Positions 11,244-24,400 of a stretch of DNA of 64,000 nucleotides are shown here, piece by piece. The notes below the pieces were generated by a model. That model ran no database searches and was not told where the DNA came from. It worked only from the letters and a program-made list of their open reading frames with translations. Position 1 is the stretch's first letter; every line of letters starts with the position of its first letter. Both the position numbers and the translations under genes were made by a program. The stretch comes from Cheilinus undulatus (lineage: Eukaryota; Chordata; Actinopteri; Labriformes; Labridae): positions 20,984,196-21,048,195 of the forward strand of contig NC_054873.1 in NCBI RefSeq assembly GCF_018320785.1, read 5' to 3'.

Positions 11244-13414
11244 GGGCTTCCATACATCACAGGCTTTTGGTTACATTTTTTCTCTGCTGAAAACATCTCT
11301 GTGATCCACTGTTGGGTCACGACCCTCCAGCTGAGAACCACTGCTATAAATTAATGCTTATTAGTTGCTAAGATTACTTATTAAAGTTGTGGAATTTTCA
11401 TTACTTTAATACTTTTAAATACTTTTGATACCACACACTTTACAACCTGCTGTTTCAATGATTGGTTGTATCAGTAAGTACCAAAACTTTTAAACACTAC
11501 AACCAGCCATGTTTTTCACCAAAAGCTGCCATGAGAAAAAGACTTTTTAAATTGCACAGATATGTTGGCAACATTTCTGTGCCAAAGTGGTGCCAGTGTA
11601 TTTGTGCAAACTCAGCAGTGTGCAGGGGTTTGAGTGTTTTTTGTAATTAAAAACAAGAATATAGAGTAATCATAACTTGTATTTATTCAGTTACAAATGG
11701 TATACAATCTTTATATCTATATATACTGTGACAACACTATTTATTGTTAGTTATAATAATGTTGAAATGCTACCAGTCAGTGACAACATTTGGGGTAAGT
11801 AATCTAGGTCTTTTTTGACTAAAAGAGACAGAAACTGAGTTTTCTTTGACTGGTCCAGCCTGTGACTTTATAATAATAATCCTTCCAAACATTTGACAAT
11901 ATTGATTTTATTTGCTTTTGGTTAAACGCCACATACATTTGATATTTTAACAATCAAACATATGCAGACCAAAAACCTCTCCATCCTCTTGGCATGAGGT
12001 CAGAGGTCCTCTGCTCTTCAGATGACCTCTGGGGCCAGTGGGGGGTGGCCTCTTCTAGCAGTGAGCTCCAGCCAATCAGAGCCCAGTTTGCTCCCTCTCT
12101 GCTCTGCTTTCCCAGGCCCTCCCCATATTCATAACATGTTAATGACCTTAACCGTTATTGATCATGGCCAAACAGCCTAACCTTTAGCCATGTGGAGGCC
12201 GGTGGTAACCTCCACCTACGCACCACAAAATTTGGCAACATGAGTCGACAGATTTCATGACCAATACAGAATCATGTTTGTATACAACACATCTATATCT
12301 ACAATGATAAAATTAGGCACATCATATTATGATCATTTTAGGCACCCATCTTTTTCCATTTGCATTTTCTTCATCCCGTTAGATGCATGATATGCTTCAT
12401 ATCAGCTTAATACTATCATCAAGACCAATATGGGTCTGTTCTTGCTGAAGAAAATTTTCTAACGTGTAATAGTTGCATATGCTTTTCATGGAAAACAAAT
12501 CATAAATAGAACATTAAAGTCTGAATTATAAAGTCTGACACATCATGAGATGACATCAATCTAACCATTTGTTTGGAGCCTTAAATTACAACAATAAGAC
12601 TTTAGATGATTAAATCAATAGTTAGCTCTAATCAATACATAATTTTACAAACCCCCCTTCATTTGATTGGATATTGAAGGGAGCATATTTGTGGCAGTAA
12701 TCCTCTAAAATCATTACACACACATTCATAGGGTTTGCTAAAAAATAAGAGTTGAATAATATCCTTTGGAAGGGAAAGTACACACTCCAGTTTGGAAGTG
12801 ATGACTGCATTTACCTAAACCAATGGATGCTGGTTTCACTGATGTAGCATGACTGATCTCACAGCTGGACCCCTTTGTGTGCCTACTGAATGAGGGCCGG
12901 GAGACGGGAGGGTCATTGTCAAAAAGCACGGCTGCTGGATCAATATCTGAATTCATTAGGCAGCCATCAGTACCTCCTCATAATTACCAGGTTCTGTGGG
13001 GGAAACAGATGCCGTTCAGTGTGACCTTATTACCAGTAAACATTGGTGTCTGATAAACAGTGTTCCTCTTATTTTGTTATCTAAGATTTTTGATGCACAA
13101 GAAAAAATAATTTTATTTCCAGGCTAATTTGCAACACAGAATCAGTGGTGACTTTGTTTTTTTAAAAAATGACCAGGGATGTGGTTTTTAGTGAAGGACA
13201 GAACTAGACATGCTCGTTAGTTTTGGCATTATATATCGTGTTTTAAGTTATACTGGAAGAGATGATAACGTGGCTTGTTGGAAATATATATATATATATG
13301 TGATTAATGATTTTTTATGTAGGCAGAAAAGTAGTGGTTGAAAAATGATAGTTTTAAAGATGAGCAGTGGGTAGACTTTTACTGAAACATACTGAACACA
13401 GGAGACTTTAAACC
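11244..13414. other. intergenic DNA, no gene; hAT end remnant and a GC-rich block
   Basis: No coding potential is seen. At about 11303-11333 the sequence GGGTCACGACCCTCCAGCTG followed by AGAACCACTG resembles the terminal sequence of hAT (Charlie-like) elements, with no partner end found. The block at about 11975-12240 is clearly more GC-rich and less decayed in texture than its AT-rich surroundings, and includes CCAATCA and TGACCTT-like motifs. It could be a conserved regulatory element upstream of prtg, which is inference only. Confidence 0.4.
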
Positions 13415-13899
13415 CTTTAGACCAGTGCTTTCCAAAGAATGTGCTGGGGCCCACTGGGGGAAAGTACTGTAGCTTTGCCTTGAGAGGTTATTTACAATAA
13501 CTAAAAATAATAGCAATAAAACAAGATTTAAAAAACAAAATCCCATTTTAAATGATCTCCAATTTTTTGATTACGTTATTATTTTAAGTCTCAGAGGTAA
13601 CAAAGCACAGCCAGAAGTTTTCACTAATGTCACCATTTTATCATTTATTTTGTCTGATGTATACCTAAGGCTGCCCATAAGGGGGATAAAGGGGGCCAAG
13701 CCGAATGGTGGGCCCATCGAGGTCAGAAAAATTATAGTCCATTTTTTGGGACTAATTTTAACAATGTGGATGAGCACACTGAACTAAACCATTTGTAAAG
13801 GACTGTCAGACTACAGCTAAGCATGATTTGCACAAACATAAAGATGCCAGAGGATAAAGTGGAAGGAACTGAAATAACTCAAAATATTAATATATTAAT

Positions 13900-14345
13900 C
13901 ACAAAACAAGCCACAATAAAGGTGAAAATGTGCAAACATGGGTTAAAAATGGGGAAAAAAATGGATAGCAGCAGCAAAAATTGGTTAAGACGGGTAAAAA
14001 TGGGCAGAAAATGGTGAAAAGCAGATAAAAAGTGGGATTGAATTGGGCTAAAAGTTGTAAAGTAGGCTTAACTTGGCAAAATCAGTTAAAAGAGAAAAAA
14101 ATGGATAGCACCAAAACAGGCAAAGCAAGGCAAAAAGGGGCAAAATAGGTAGGGAAAATGGCAAAAAAGTGGTTCAAAGGTGGCAATAATGGGTTAAAAG
14201 TGGCAAAATTAGGTGAAATGTGGGAAATATTAGTTAAAAGGGACAAAAATGGGATAATAGCAGCCCAAAAGGGGCTAAGAAAGGCAAAAAATGTTTAAGT
14301 TGTTAAAACTGTCAATAATGGGTTAAAAGAGGAGGCAATCGGTTA
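13900..14345. repeat. degenerate A/G-rich short-unit array in family A element
   Basis: Roughly 450 bases made of loosely repeated short motifs such as AAAATGGG, GGCAAAAA, GGGTTAAAAG and GTGGCAAA, with no fixed spacing. The complementary array lies at about 41460-41960 in the second copy of the element. So it is an internal minisatellite of the transposon family rather than a local expansion. Confidence 0.75.
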
Positions 14346-15197
14346 GATAAGAAAAATACAGTGGCTCACAAATGTATTCATAACCCTTAAACTTTTCCAC
14401 ATTTCTTCACGTTACTACCACAAACATAAACATATTTTATTGGAATTTCATGTGATAGATCAACATATAGTGGCACATAATTGTGAAGTGAAATGAAAAT
14501 TATACCTGGCTTTTTAAATGTTTTACAAATAAAAATCTGAAAAGTGTGGTGTGCCAAAGTATTCAGCCCCCTGGAGTCTGATACCAATGAATAAAATCCA
14601 GTACAACCAATTGCCTTCAGAAGTCACCTAATTAGTAAAGTCCACCTGTGTGTAATCTAATCTCATTATAATTACAGCTGTTCTGTGAAGGCCTCAGACG
14701 TATGTTAAAGAACTTCAATGAACAAACAGCACCATGAAGACCAAGGAACACAGCAGATAGGTCAGTGATAAAGTTGTGGAGAAGTTTAAAGCAAAGTTAG
14801 GTTAAAAAAAAATATCCGAAGTTATGAACATCTCACGGGGCACTGTTCAATCCATCATCTGGAAATGGAAAGAGCATGGCACAACGACAAACCTATAGAA
14901 AAATGGCTGTCCACCTAAACTTACAGGCCGGGCAAGGAGAGCATTGATCAGCGAAGCAACAAAGAGGCCCATGGCAACTTTGGAGGAGATGCAGAGATCC
15001 ACAGCTCAGGTGGGAGAACCTGTACACAGGACAACTATTATTTGTGTAGTCCACTAATCTGGTCTTTATGGAAGAGTAGCAAGAAGAAAGCCATTGTTGA
15101 AAAAGCCATAAGGAGTCTTGTTTGCGGTTGTGGGGGACACACCAAACATATGAAAGAAGGTGCTTTGCTCAGATGAGAACAAAACTGAAACACTGTA

Positions 15198-16772
15198 CAC
15201 CGCGTTCCATATTATTATGCAAATGATATTTTTCTCTGATTTTCCTAAATATTAATGCAAATGACAGTCAGAATATTTTTCAAGTCATCTGCCATTAGAG
15301 CATAATTCAAATGTTTTTGAACAAACTTCATAATGACAAAAATAATTTAAAAAAAAACCTCAAAATGCACTGTTCCACATTATTAAGCACAACAGCTTTT
15401 TAAAACATTTTATAGGTTGTAAAGAACTGAAAATGGTCATTTGTAGAAATTGCAGCATCAGGGGGTCATATTTACTGAAATCAAAGCTATCTTAATCAAA
15501 AACATCTTAACAGGACAAGTTCCATGTTAACATAGGAGCCCTTCTTTGATATCACCTTCACTATTCTTGCATCCATTGAACTTGTGAGTTTTTGGAGAGT
15601 TTCTGCTAGAATTTTTTTTTGCAGGATGTCAGAATATCCTCCCAGAGCTGCTGTTTTGATGTGAACTGCCTCCCACCCTCATAGATCTTTAGTTTGAGGA
15701 TGCTCCAAAGGTTCTCAGTAGGGTTGAGGTCAGGGGAGGATGGGGGCCACACCATGAGTTTCTCTCCTTTTATGCCCATAGCAGCCAATGACACAGAGGG
15801 ATTCTTTGCAGCATGAGATGGAGCATTGTCATGCATGAAGAAAATTTTGCTACAGAAGGCACAATTCTCTTTTTGTACCATGGAAGAAAGTGGTCAGTCA
15901 GAAACTCTATATACTTTGCCGACGTCATTTTCACACCTTCAGGGACCCTGAAGGGGCCTATCAGCTCTCTCCTCATGATTCCAGCCCAAACATGACTCCG
16001 CCCCCTCCTTGTTGACGTCCCGGCCTCACTGGGACATGGTGGCCATCCACCACCCATCCACTACTCCTCCATCTGGACCATCCAGGGTTGCACGGCACTC
16101 ATCAGTCAACAAGACTGTCTGAAAATGAGTCTTCATGTATTTCTGGGCCCACTGCAACCATTTCTGCTTGTGAGCATTGGTTAGGGGTGGCTGAATAGTA
16201 GGTTTATACATGACTGCAAGCCTCTGGAGGATCCTACACCTTGAGGTTGGTGGGACTCCAGAGGCACCAGCAGCTTCAAATACTTGTTTGCTGCTTTGTA
16301 ATGGCATTTTAGCATCTACTTTCTTAATCTGATGTATTTCTCCATCAGAAACCCTCTTCATTATGTCTTAATCTGCACAAACCCATCTGTGCTCTGAATC
16401 AGCCACAAATTTCTTCACAGTACGATGATCATGCTTAATTTTTCCTGAAATATTGAATATTTTCATTCCTTGTCCAAGGCATTACACTATTTGACACTTT
16501 TCAGCAGCAGAGAGATCCTTTTTCTTTCCCATATTGCTGAAACCTGTGGCCTGCTTAATAATGTGGAACATGTGGAAAAGTGCATTTTGAGGTTTTTATT
16601 TAAAAAAAAAAAAATAGTTATCATTATGAAGTTTGTTCAAGAACATTAGAGTTATACTCTAACTGTTGATGACTTGAAAAATATTATGACTGTCATTTGC
16701 ATTGATTGCATTTTCTCTGATTTTAGAAAATCAGAGAAAAGCGTCGTTTGCATAATAATGTGGAACGCGATG
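15198..16772 (-). mobile_element. Tc1/mariner-type transposon nested in the Tc1 copy
   Basis: A 1575-bp element sits between TA duplications at 15196-15197 and 16773-16774. The inverted ends CACCGCGTTCCATATTATTA and CATCGCGTTCCACATTATTA differ at two positions in the first 20. A second inverted stretch (TTTCTCTGATTTTC, and AATGCAAATGACAGTC) follows inside. The minus-strand transposase occupies about 16361-15606 in three overlapping frames. Visible are an N-terminal helix-turn-helix region, HDNAPSHAAK (DDE second Asp region) and SPDLNPTENLW (Glu region), as in Tc1-like DDE enzymes. The frame changes near 16040 and 15870 mean no intact protein. Confidence 0.88.
15606..16361 (-). pseudogene. Tc1/mariner-like transposase, frameshifted
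   Basis: Read from 16361 downward, the first frame starts MKRVSDGEIHQIKK and ends near 16026 with an LLTDE segment. A second frame (to about 15770) carries HVWAGIMRRELIGPF and FLPWYKKRIVPS. A third (15881-15606) carries the HDNAPSHAAK and SPDLNPTENLW catalytic blocks. Two frameshifts separate these, so the gene is inactive as sequenced. Length and motif order fit a transposase of about 250-340 residues lacking some of its N-terminus. Confidence 0.85.
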
Positions 16773-17837
16773 TACATCACCCTGAACACACCATCCCCAC
16801 CATGAAACATAGGGGTGGCAGCATCATGCTTTGGGGATGCTTTTCCTCAGCTGGGACAGGGAAGCTGTTAAGAGTTGATGGCAAGATGGATGGAGCCAAA
16901 TACAGGGCAATCTTGGAGGAAAACCTGTTAGAATTGGCAAAAGACTTGATACTGGGGCGGAGGTTCACCTTCTGCCAAGACAACGACCATAAACATACAG
17001 CCAGCCCTATTATGGAATGGCTTAGATTGAAGCATATTCATGTGTTAGAATAGCCCTGTCAAAGTCCACACCTAAATCTCTTTGAGAATCTGTGGCTAGA
17101 CTTGAAAATTGCTGTCACAGAGGCTCTCAATCAAATCTGACTGAACTTGAGCTATTTTGCAAAAAGGAATGGGCAAAAATGTCAGTCTCTCGATGTGCAG
17201 AGTTGGTAGAGACATACCCCAAAAGACTTGTAATTGCAGTGAAAGGTGGCTCTACAAAGTATCGACTCCTGGGGGCTGAATACTGATCCAACACACATGC
17301 ATTGATAACATCAATAAATCCTAACTAGGGAGGGCACTTTTGCTGGGTTTTTCAGGGGCCTAGCCAAGTTTCTGGGCAGGCCTGTGTATACAATCTGTTC
17401 CATGATTTAACTGGAGTTGGATTCACCTGTGACACTTCATCAGCATTTTACTATGCTACTCACTTCCTGATTTTAAGATCTATCATTGTCTTTTGGCATA
17501 TTAATGCTACTTGGGAAGAGTTTGTTGGGTCACAAAGTATGTTTATGGAGATGAATGTGAGAAAAGAAAGTTTGAGTGACTTTACCTAACCAAAGCAAAA
17601 TAACTGCAGTGACCCATTAAATGTACTTTCTGACCCCACAAACATTTTTTGAGAAATGTATCTGAAGCAAAGCATTTGTACTGAAATTCCCTGTTTATTA
17701 AACAAAATATGATAAATAAAAGGTAAATATTCAAGTTTCATGTTATAGTTGTACCAGGGTTTTGGTGGGCCCTGGAAGGTTTTTGGGTCTCAAACTGGGC
17801 TGTAGCACACTAACGTTTGGGAAAGGCTGCTGTAGAT

Positions 17838-18453
17838 AAAATTAAGCATTTGTAGAAAATGGACCAGTAAACCTCTGTCATAAAAACTTCATGTAATTAC
17901 TTTGCATGCTTAAATATAAACTCTCACTTAGACCCCAGTGTTATTAAAATACTTTGTACAAATTTTATGACAGTTCAACATGACACCCACACAATAACAG
18001 AGTAATCAGTCAAATGGAAAAGTTAGTACTGGCAGAGATGCAAAGTGTCCAAAAAAAACAAAAAAAAAACAAAAAAAACAATAGACAACAAACACCAGAA
18101 AAGAAATTCAGGTAGCCTAACATTTAGGTGCCATTCTAAAAAGCCAATTATTTCACATATGCATGTATTCAATGAAGGAAAATATTGCCTGTGTGTGACT
18201 ATGAAACGTTCCTAGTCTCATATGTTGTTGTGGCAGTTCCTCCTGAGGGCCCCTGGGGTCCCCACACCGCAGGGAGACACAGATGCACGCCTGTAGTTTG
18301 AGCTCTGTGCGCATGCGTGACAGGGTCCCCGGCACCCCAATCCAGCCGTTGGTGCTCTTCTGCTGGCAGAAGTGAGTTTGAGGATCTCCGGACAGCACGC
18401 GTGAGAGCGGCGGTTCGTGAAAGGGGGACAAAAATGACACAACGGTCGGAATA
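17838..18453 (+). promoter_or_regulatory. prtg: prtg upstream region and likely 5' UTR
   Basis: AT-rich spacer with an A-rich low-complexity tract (about 18050-18083) gives way at about 18230-18450 to a GC- and CpG-richer stretch directly before the start codon. That change is what a vertebrate promoter/5' UTR looks like. No TATA box or transcription start can be assigned. Confidence 0.4.
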
Positions 18454-21400
18454 ATGGCAAAGTTTAAGATGAAAGCCCACCGTCACTGGTTGCTTTTTGT
18501 TTTGTTTCTTCCTTTATCAAGTAAGTGTCTTGTTTTTGTGTGTTTTTACCAAGGTTATCTTGTTAATAAGTGTGCTGACCTGATTTGCCTGTCCACGCTC
18601 ACTGACCGTTGATTAACATTAACAAGCTGCGTGATCTGCGTTAGCTGTCAACCCTCTCTGGATATAACATGATATCTGACCGTAATACAGTTAAAGTGGA
18701 CAGTTTTATTTTTACCTAGAAGTTAAATTTATGTATAATGTTTGTAATTCAGTGTAATGCAGTGTGTGGGTTTCTTTCATATATGTCAGTTAACATCAAG
18801 TCCTTACGTCTGTTAGTCGACGTATGTACGGTGGTTATGTTTAATATCCGTGACGTCAAATATGAAAACACCTTAAGTTATTTCGTAAGGATAAACAATG
18901 TTTTTATATCAGACTATCACAATCCATATAAACGTATCTGGACCTAAAGCCTAATAGCTGCCATTTCTTCTACACTTGTGTCAGAGCATTAAGTGTCTAA
19001 TGATGACAAATTAATGTTGTCAGCATTATTTTGTACGTTTCCTGAGTTCTCAGTGTCGTTTACATTTTATTTCAAATGCCACTGATGGCCTTGTGTTGTC
19101 TGTCCCATTATAAAAACAACATTGTGCAGCTGAAGGCATGCATGTAAGTAAGAAATAAGCAAGTCTAAACTGATATTCCCCTTCTTTTCTTTTAGGTGTT
19201 TTATGTTTCAGTGAGCTGTCCTTCATCACAGAGCCCAGTGATGTTACTGCACTACCAAAGGACTCTGCTGTCTTGGACTGTCAGGCTCATGGGCAGCCTC
19301 CAGTCACCATCAAGTGGCTAAAGAATGGAGTCCGACTGGCAGAAAGTGAGCACATCCAGTTTCTGCCAAATGGCTCCTTGTACATACCAAAGATAAAACA
19401 TACCAAGGAGGAATCAGATGAGGGATTCTACCAGTGCCTCTCCCAAAACAAATATGGAGCTATCCTAAGCCAAAGATCACGTCTGACTATCGCAAGTAAG
19501 TATGAAGGTCAGAGTGAAAGAAAGGACTTCCCTACAGGTTTAATTTAGAACGTTATCCCTGTTTCCCACTGTTGGTTAAGCTTGTTGGTGATGCACACTT
19601 TGTGGTGTCAGCATGCAGGATGGCAAGTTCATGGGTTATTAACCTGGAGATGGGAAGCAGATGTACTCCTCCCCTCACTTTTTTCTTTACTGAGGAAAGA
19701 CCTCTTAAGTCTAGGTTTTCCATGCTATTTGAAGTTGTTCAGACTTAGCCATGCTTGAGTTTAAAGCTGTCAGCCCAGTTATTGGATCATTTTAAGAGAC
19801 AGTTAAAAATACACGGAGAGTCAATCTAGAAGCTTATAAATGCTCTATTAATAGGCATCCCCCGGTCCTCCTGTGCACATACTTTCCCTGTTTTAAGAGA
19901 AAATCACTTGCACAGTTAAATAAGTAATTGGGGAATATTGCCAGAAAGTTTGAAATTAGCCTTCTCCCTTTGTATGTTAGTGGCATTGCAACTGCACACT
20001 GTGGCTCTGTGTAACTGCTGAATGGTCTGCTACACAGAGGAATCTCTGAAAGGCCATTTGGCTTTTAGCCTTTGTTTGGAGTAACCCTGACCGCTCCAGA
20101 AGAAAAGGCTACGTTTTGTTTGTCCACATATCAGTGGACAGAGCAGCTGTGTCTATTCAATAGGCCTGCTCTACCATAGACACTTTTCACAGGTCTTGGA
20201 GGGGATATCCCATGAGTGGTGTCATGGCAACAAGGAAGGCCTTCTGAAATGTCATTTTGACAATGACAATGACTTTGCAGGTTTGGCCAAAATGTCCAGA
20301 CACTCAACATTAAATAAACCATGAAGCACTAGATACAACTAAAATTGCGATGATATCAAAACTTTTAACATTAGTTTTAAAAGTCTCAACACCTGTTTAA
20401 CTGCAATGGCAACAGAATGTTATTACAACAAGGCATTCAATTCAGCGTTATTTGTAGTTTTTTAAATTACCAAAAATGGCAGGGAAACTCTTGCACATGG
20501 TCCAAATTGCACAAATTTTGCCACTTTGGAAACAGCTGTCACAAAAGAAGTGACTCATACATTAGATCAATCCAAACAAGAAAACAAACATTTTAAACAT
20601 ATTGATACTCCACATCTGCTGAGTAAATTGTGCAGCAGTTGTTGTTGATCTGTAACGGGGCAGTGAAAATATAGTTTGCCATAAGATTGCCACACAAACC
20701 TCCTCAAAAGTCAAGTTTGGTCCAGCATCCAGCCTTTTGTCAGTGAAAGGGTTAAAGGTTTCGGTCAGCTGTAGGCAGAGAGTGGAGGATGGGCCTCTTC
20801 TTTGCTTCCCTTCTGTCCAGAGGTCCTGGGGGCCAGGGGTCAGTGGGGAAAGGCTTTGTGATGTCACAGGCCTGCTCTGGCTGGGCTGCCCTGCTGTTCT
20901 CTCCCCCAGCCCACAATCCCTTTCAATGGATCCGTCCCTCTGTTGCCCTGTCAAGCAGAGCCCTTTTGTTAAAGAAAAGGCCAGGCCAGGTCATGTGAAC
21001 GAACAAACCTGATATTTCAGTGAGCAGTGGTGAACCTTTGAAAACATGTTTACACTCAGGAAGTGGTTTTCCTTGTACCTCTTGGACTACTACAACATTA
21101 TCAGCGCCTCTTGGATTCCTAGAGGTGTCAGATTCACAGATATTTCTCACAGCTTCTCTAAAAAACACATACATATGTGCTTTGATCTTGCTATATTTCC
21201 CTACTATGGGATTAAATATAGATTAAAGCATGCACAACATTAGAATCACTATGTTTTCTTTTTTTAGACTAATTGTAAACTGACTTCGATCTGGTTCCCA
21301 GTTTGGCCTAAAACTGAAAGGACAGGGGGCTGAGGAGAACTTTGACCTCTTTAGGGAAACCTTTGTGCTGTTTGACCTAGACATTGATTTGTTCTTTACA

Positions 21401-24400
21401 ACAGAGGTGACCATATTAGTGGATCAGTGTGTGCAAGCCCCACCCTGTCTCTGCATTACTGATCCCAGCAAGAGTGAAAAACGTCTGTTATCTCTCTTTA
21501 CAGAGAAAACAACATGATGTTTTAACTTCTTCACAGCCTCTGAGGACTGATGATGCTTACCAGTCAGTCGTGTTTTCTACAGACAGAATAGGAAGATAAT
21601 TATATTTAAAAATACTAACTGATGGTTGTCATACTCCTCACCTAAACCTTCACTTATTGTTTTTTTGAAAACTTATTCATAAAACCATCTACATTAGAAC
21701 ATTTTTTATGTCCCTGGTTCAAACCCTGTAATACACTTCACTTAAAAATAGCTTCCAGTTAATTTGTGTAATATTGATGAGATTTGGTCTTAAATTCAAA
21801 GATTGCTCTTTAGTTTGGATCTCCCAGGGCTCAGGATTTAAATTTGATGTTTCAGTGGGACAACAGGGTATTGATTTTCTTTAACATGATATTGACTTGC
21901 TTCCTGTGAGAGAGGGGGGAGGGAGAGACTTATCACCTTAATGAATGAAGGTCATTGGTCATATTATAAGATAAATGCAGATTGTGGGTTGCTTATATTT
22001 GGTGATTATTGGAAGACTCAGTAAATGTAAAATCAGAACGACTCTGTAGGGCAGGATTGTTTTAGTTACATAAAAACATATATTATCACTCTTATTTTCT
22101 AGAAAATAGGTTCAAGTACAACATCATGAAGAGCTGTAATATATGCACAATATGACACCTGCACAATCCTTACATTATGCCATTATGAGGTAATCCCAGG
22201 TCTATATGAAATATAATTTATTTTGTTTAGACATAGTTTTGTATATCTTTATGTTTCTAATGTCCACATGCAACCCTTCTTATGCCAAGTAAATTGATTC
22301 ACTTTTTTTCAATCTATAACAATGCATCATTCAGTGTCATTCTTCAATTGATCCATTGATTGGGCCAGCTGGTTAGTGAGGGACCTGATTGCTCATCTGC
22401 ACAAACGCCAGATCATTGTGTTTTACTGAGATCAATTCCTTTCATACAATCAGTAAACATCCATCAAAATCAGAGCTTTGCATGCATAATGTATATTTTT
22501 AACCACAGGTGAAAGAAGATGCTTTATTTAGCAATCACAAATGAGCCCACTGCTATGACAGATTTCCATTGATTTTATAAGAAAATAAGGTTTTTGCTTA
22601 AAGGTTCTGCTGATAGTAGATTGGTGTATTTTCTTCACAGGTATCTCAGAGTTTGTGTTGCATCCTGTGCCTATGGTGGTGACTGAGGGCTCAGTGGCAC
22701 GATTCTCCTGTGCAGTCACCTCCAGCCCTCCTGCTACCATCACTTGGGAGTTCAACCAAAGCACATTACCACTGCAGACAGAGAGGTATCCACAGAAACA
22801 CCTAGAGTCTTTTTTGACCACATTTGGTCCCCACTTAATCCACCTGTGTTCAAAATTTATAGATATTGTAACACATTGGGTTGGGTATCCTTTAGGATTT
22901 TTCTAATACCAGTGCTAAACTGATACTTTTTATATATGATGCTGATACCTAAATGGTGCATGAGTCAATACTTTTAAAAGAAAAAAGTGTTGAATGCCGT
23001 CTCTGTATTGTAAGTGATTGGCAGAATTGACTTTAAGAGATGCCAGTGGAACATATGATAAGAAAGGAAACCAGTAACTTCTTTATGTAAGAGGCTCAAG
23101 CAAAATTCATATACAGGCGTTGGGTCAAAGACACACAATAACATAAGTGTGTCAGTCAATGGGATTATTCCCTTGGTTGAGTTCCTTGAGTTGTTATCAG
23201 TGGGTCCCAAATGTGTGCCTGGAAAAACATGGGTAAAAATTATGATGTATGAAATCCCTAAGTGCATATTCTTCCGTATATCTTATCTTTATATAATTTC
23301 TTACTTAAATTTGCTGCATTTTAAGCACACTTTTGGTTGTTCTCTAAAGATCTGTACTTATGATAATGTGTTTATTTCTCAAGATCTCTTGAAACAACCA
23401 AATTCTACATGTTTTCACAGGACAGAGTAAAATAAAATATTTGCATACATGTCCTCCCAGTGCTACTATACTGTTATGTGTATTTAACCTGCTTGTTTTG
23501 TTCTGTCTCTGCTCAGGCTTATGTTTTGTTCTATCTATAGTTCAATCTGCAACATTTTTCATTAAGTAAATCAAAATGGTAGAATATCTTAACAACTTTG
23601 AGTCACAGTTTGATCATTTACTGTCAAGAAACTTATTCTAGTGTGACCCTAAAGTTACTCTATGTTCACAGGATGACAGTTCTGCCCAACGGAGTCCTTC
23701 AGATTCATAATGTACAACTGGAAGATGCTGGACTTTATCGGTGTGTGGCAACTAACATTGGTAGCTGTTTGAAGAGCAGAGAGGCCAAGCTGATGGTCAA
23801 CCAAGGTACAGAGGCAGCATCCTTTGGATTTCAGGATGCAGCATTAAAACAGTCACATCATAGAGGGAACCCTGAATTTATTTTCTCAACATTTTTTCCT
23901 TTGTTTTTAAGGTGATGGCCGGAAACCACGTCAAAGGCCCCTAATCATAGCTGGACCTCAGAATGTTACAGTTTCTCTTCACCAGACTGTTGTATTGGAG
24001 TGTGTGGCAATGGGAAACCCACGGCCCATCATCTCCTGGAGCCGTGCTGACAGTAAACCCATTGATGTGTACAATGCCAAAGTGCTTGGCAATGGAAATC
24101 TTGTTATTACCGATGTCAGTTCCAAGCACAGTGGGATCTACCTCTGCAGGGCCACCACTCCTGGAACACGCAACTTCACAATTGCTGCAGCTAACCTCAC
24201 AGTTCTAGGTATAGTAAATTTGCTTTGCCAAATTTCATATAACACAGGCTTTTGCAACATTTTTACTTAAAGAGTCATTGTTTAAATTGTTGGGTCAACT
24301 ATTCAATTTAGTTTGTAACTGTAGGTAAAGAAATATATACCATCAACCTGCCAGGGACAGCCGATGGAAATAAGCCTGTGGCTACAAGCTGGCACATTTA

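Larger units (their letters stand above)
14359..17282 (+). mobile_element. Tc1-like transposon, interrupted and 3'-truncated
   Basis: It starts after a TA dinucleotide (14357-14358) with CAGTGGCTCACAAATGTATT, typical of a widespread fish Tc1 family. The transposase relic runs on the + strand from an ATG at 14734 (MKTKEHSR then a stop). Recognisable fragments are ISRGTVQSIIWKWKEHGTT before the inner insertion and GGSIMLWGCFS after it. There are several in-frame stops, and a complete 1.6-kb element (15198-16772) splits it. The right terminal repeat is missing: the sequence stops at GGGGCTGAATAC and joins family A sequence. Comparison with the Tc1-free copy at 41262-42165 supports this junction and suggests a deletion at a TAC microhomology. 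Confidence 0.8.
13665..17384. mobile_element. second-level hAT-like element (repeat family A, copy 1), interrupted by Tc1
   Basis: A TGTATAC direct repeat at 13658-13664 and 17385-17391 brackets it. The ends are related inverted repeats: CTAAGGCTGCCCATAAG at left, and CAGGCCTGCCCAGAAAC as the reverse complement of the right. The same family recurs in opposite orientation at 41262-42165. Matching parts include the left arm, the AGCTAAGCATGAT..TGCACAAA block, the degenerate AAAATGGG/GGCAAAA array (about 13900-14345) and the right arm with CATGTGTGTTGGATCAGTA (reverse strand). No transposase is visible. Confidence 0.65.
13423..17829. mobile_element. outer hAT-like element hosting a transposon nest
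   Basis: The left end CAGTGCTTTCCAAAGAATG and the reverse complement of the right end (CAGCCTTTCCCAAACG) are imperfect inverted repeats. Both carry an internal GGGCCCA. They are flanked by imperfect 8-bp duplications, CTTTAGAC (13415-13422) and CTGTAGAT (17830-17837), which fit the hAT target pattern nTnnnnAn. No transposase of its own is seen. Everything from 13665 to about 17384 appears to be later insertions. The mismatched ends and duplications suggest an old copy. Confidence 0.5.

Noticed and set aside
13900-14345. Possible CRISPR-like or satellite array
   Set aside because: Units are irregular, without constant repeat and spacer lengths, the context is vertebrate, and the same array occurs inside a second transposon copy at 41460-41960.
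20562-21012. Overlapping ORFs on both strands in prtg intron 2
   Set aside because: No domain or splice support; a moderately GC-rich intronic stretch at most.
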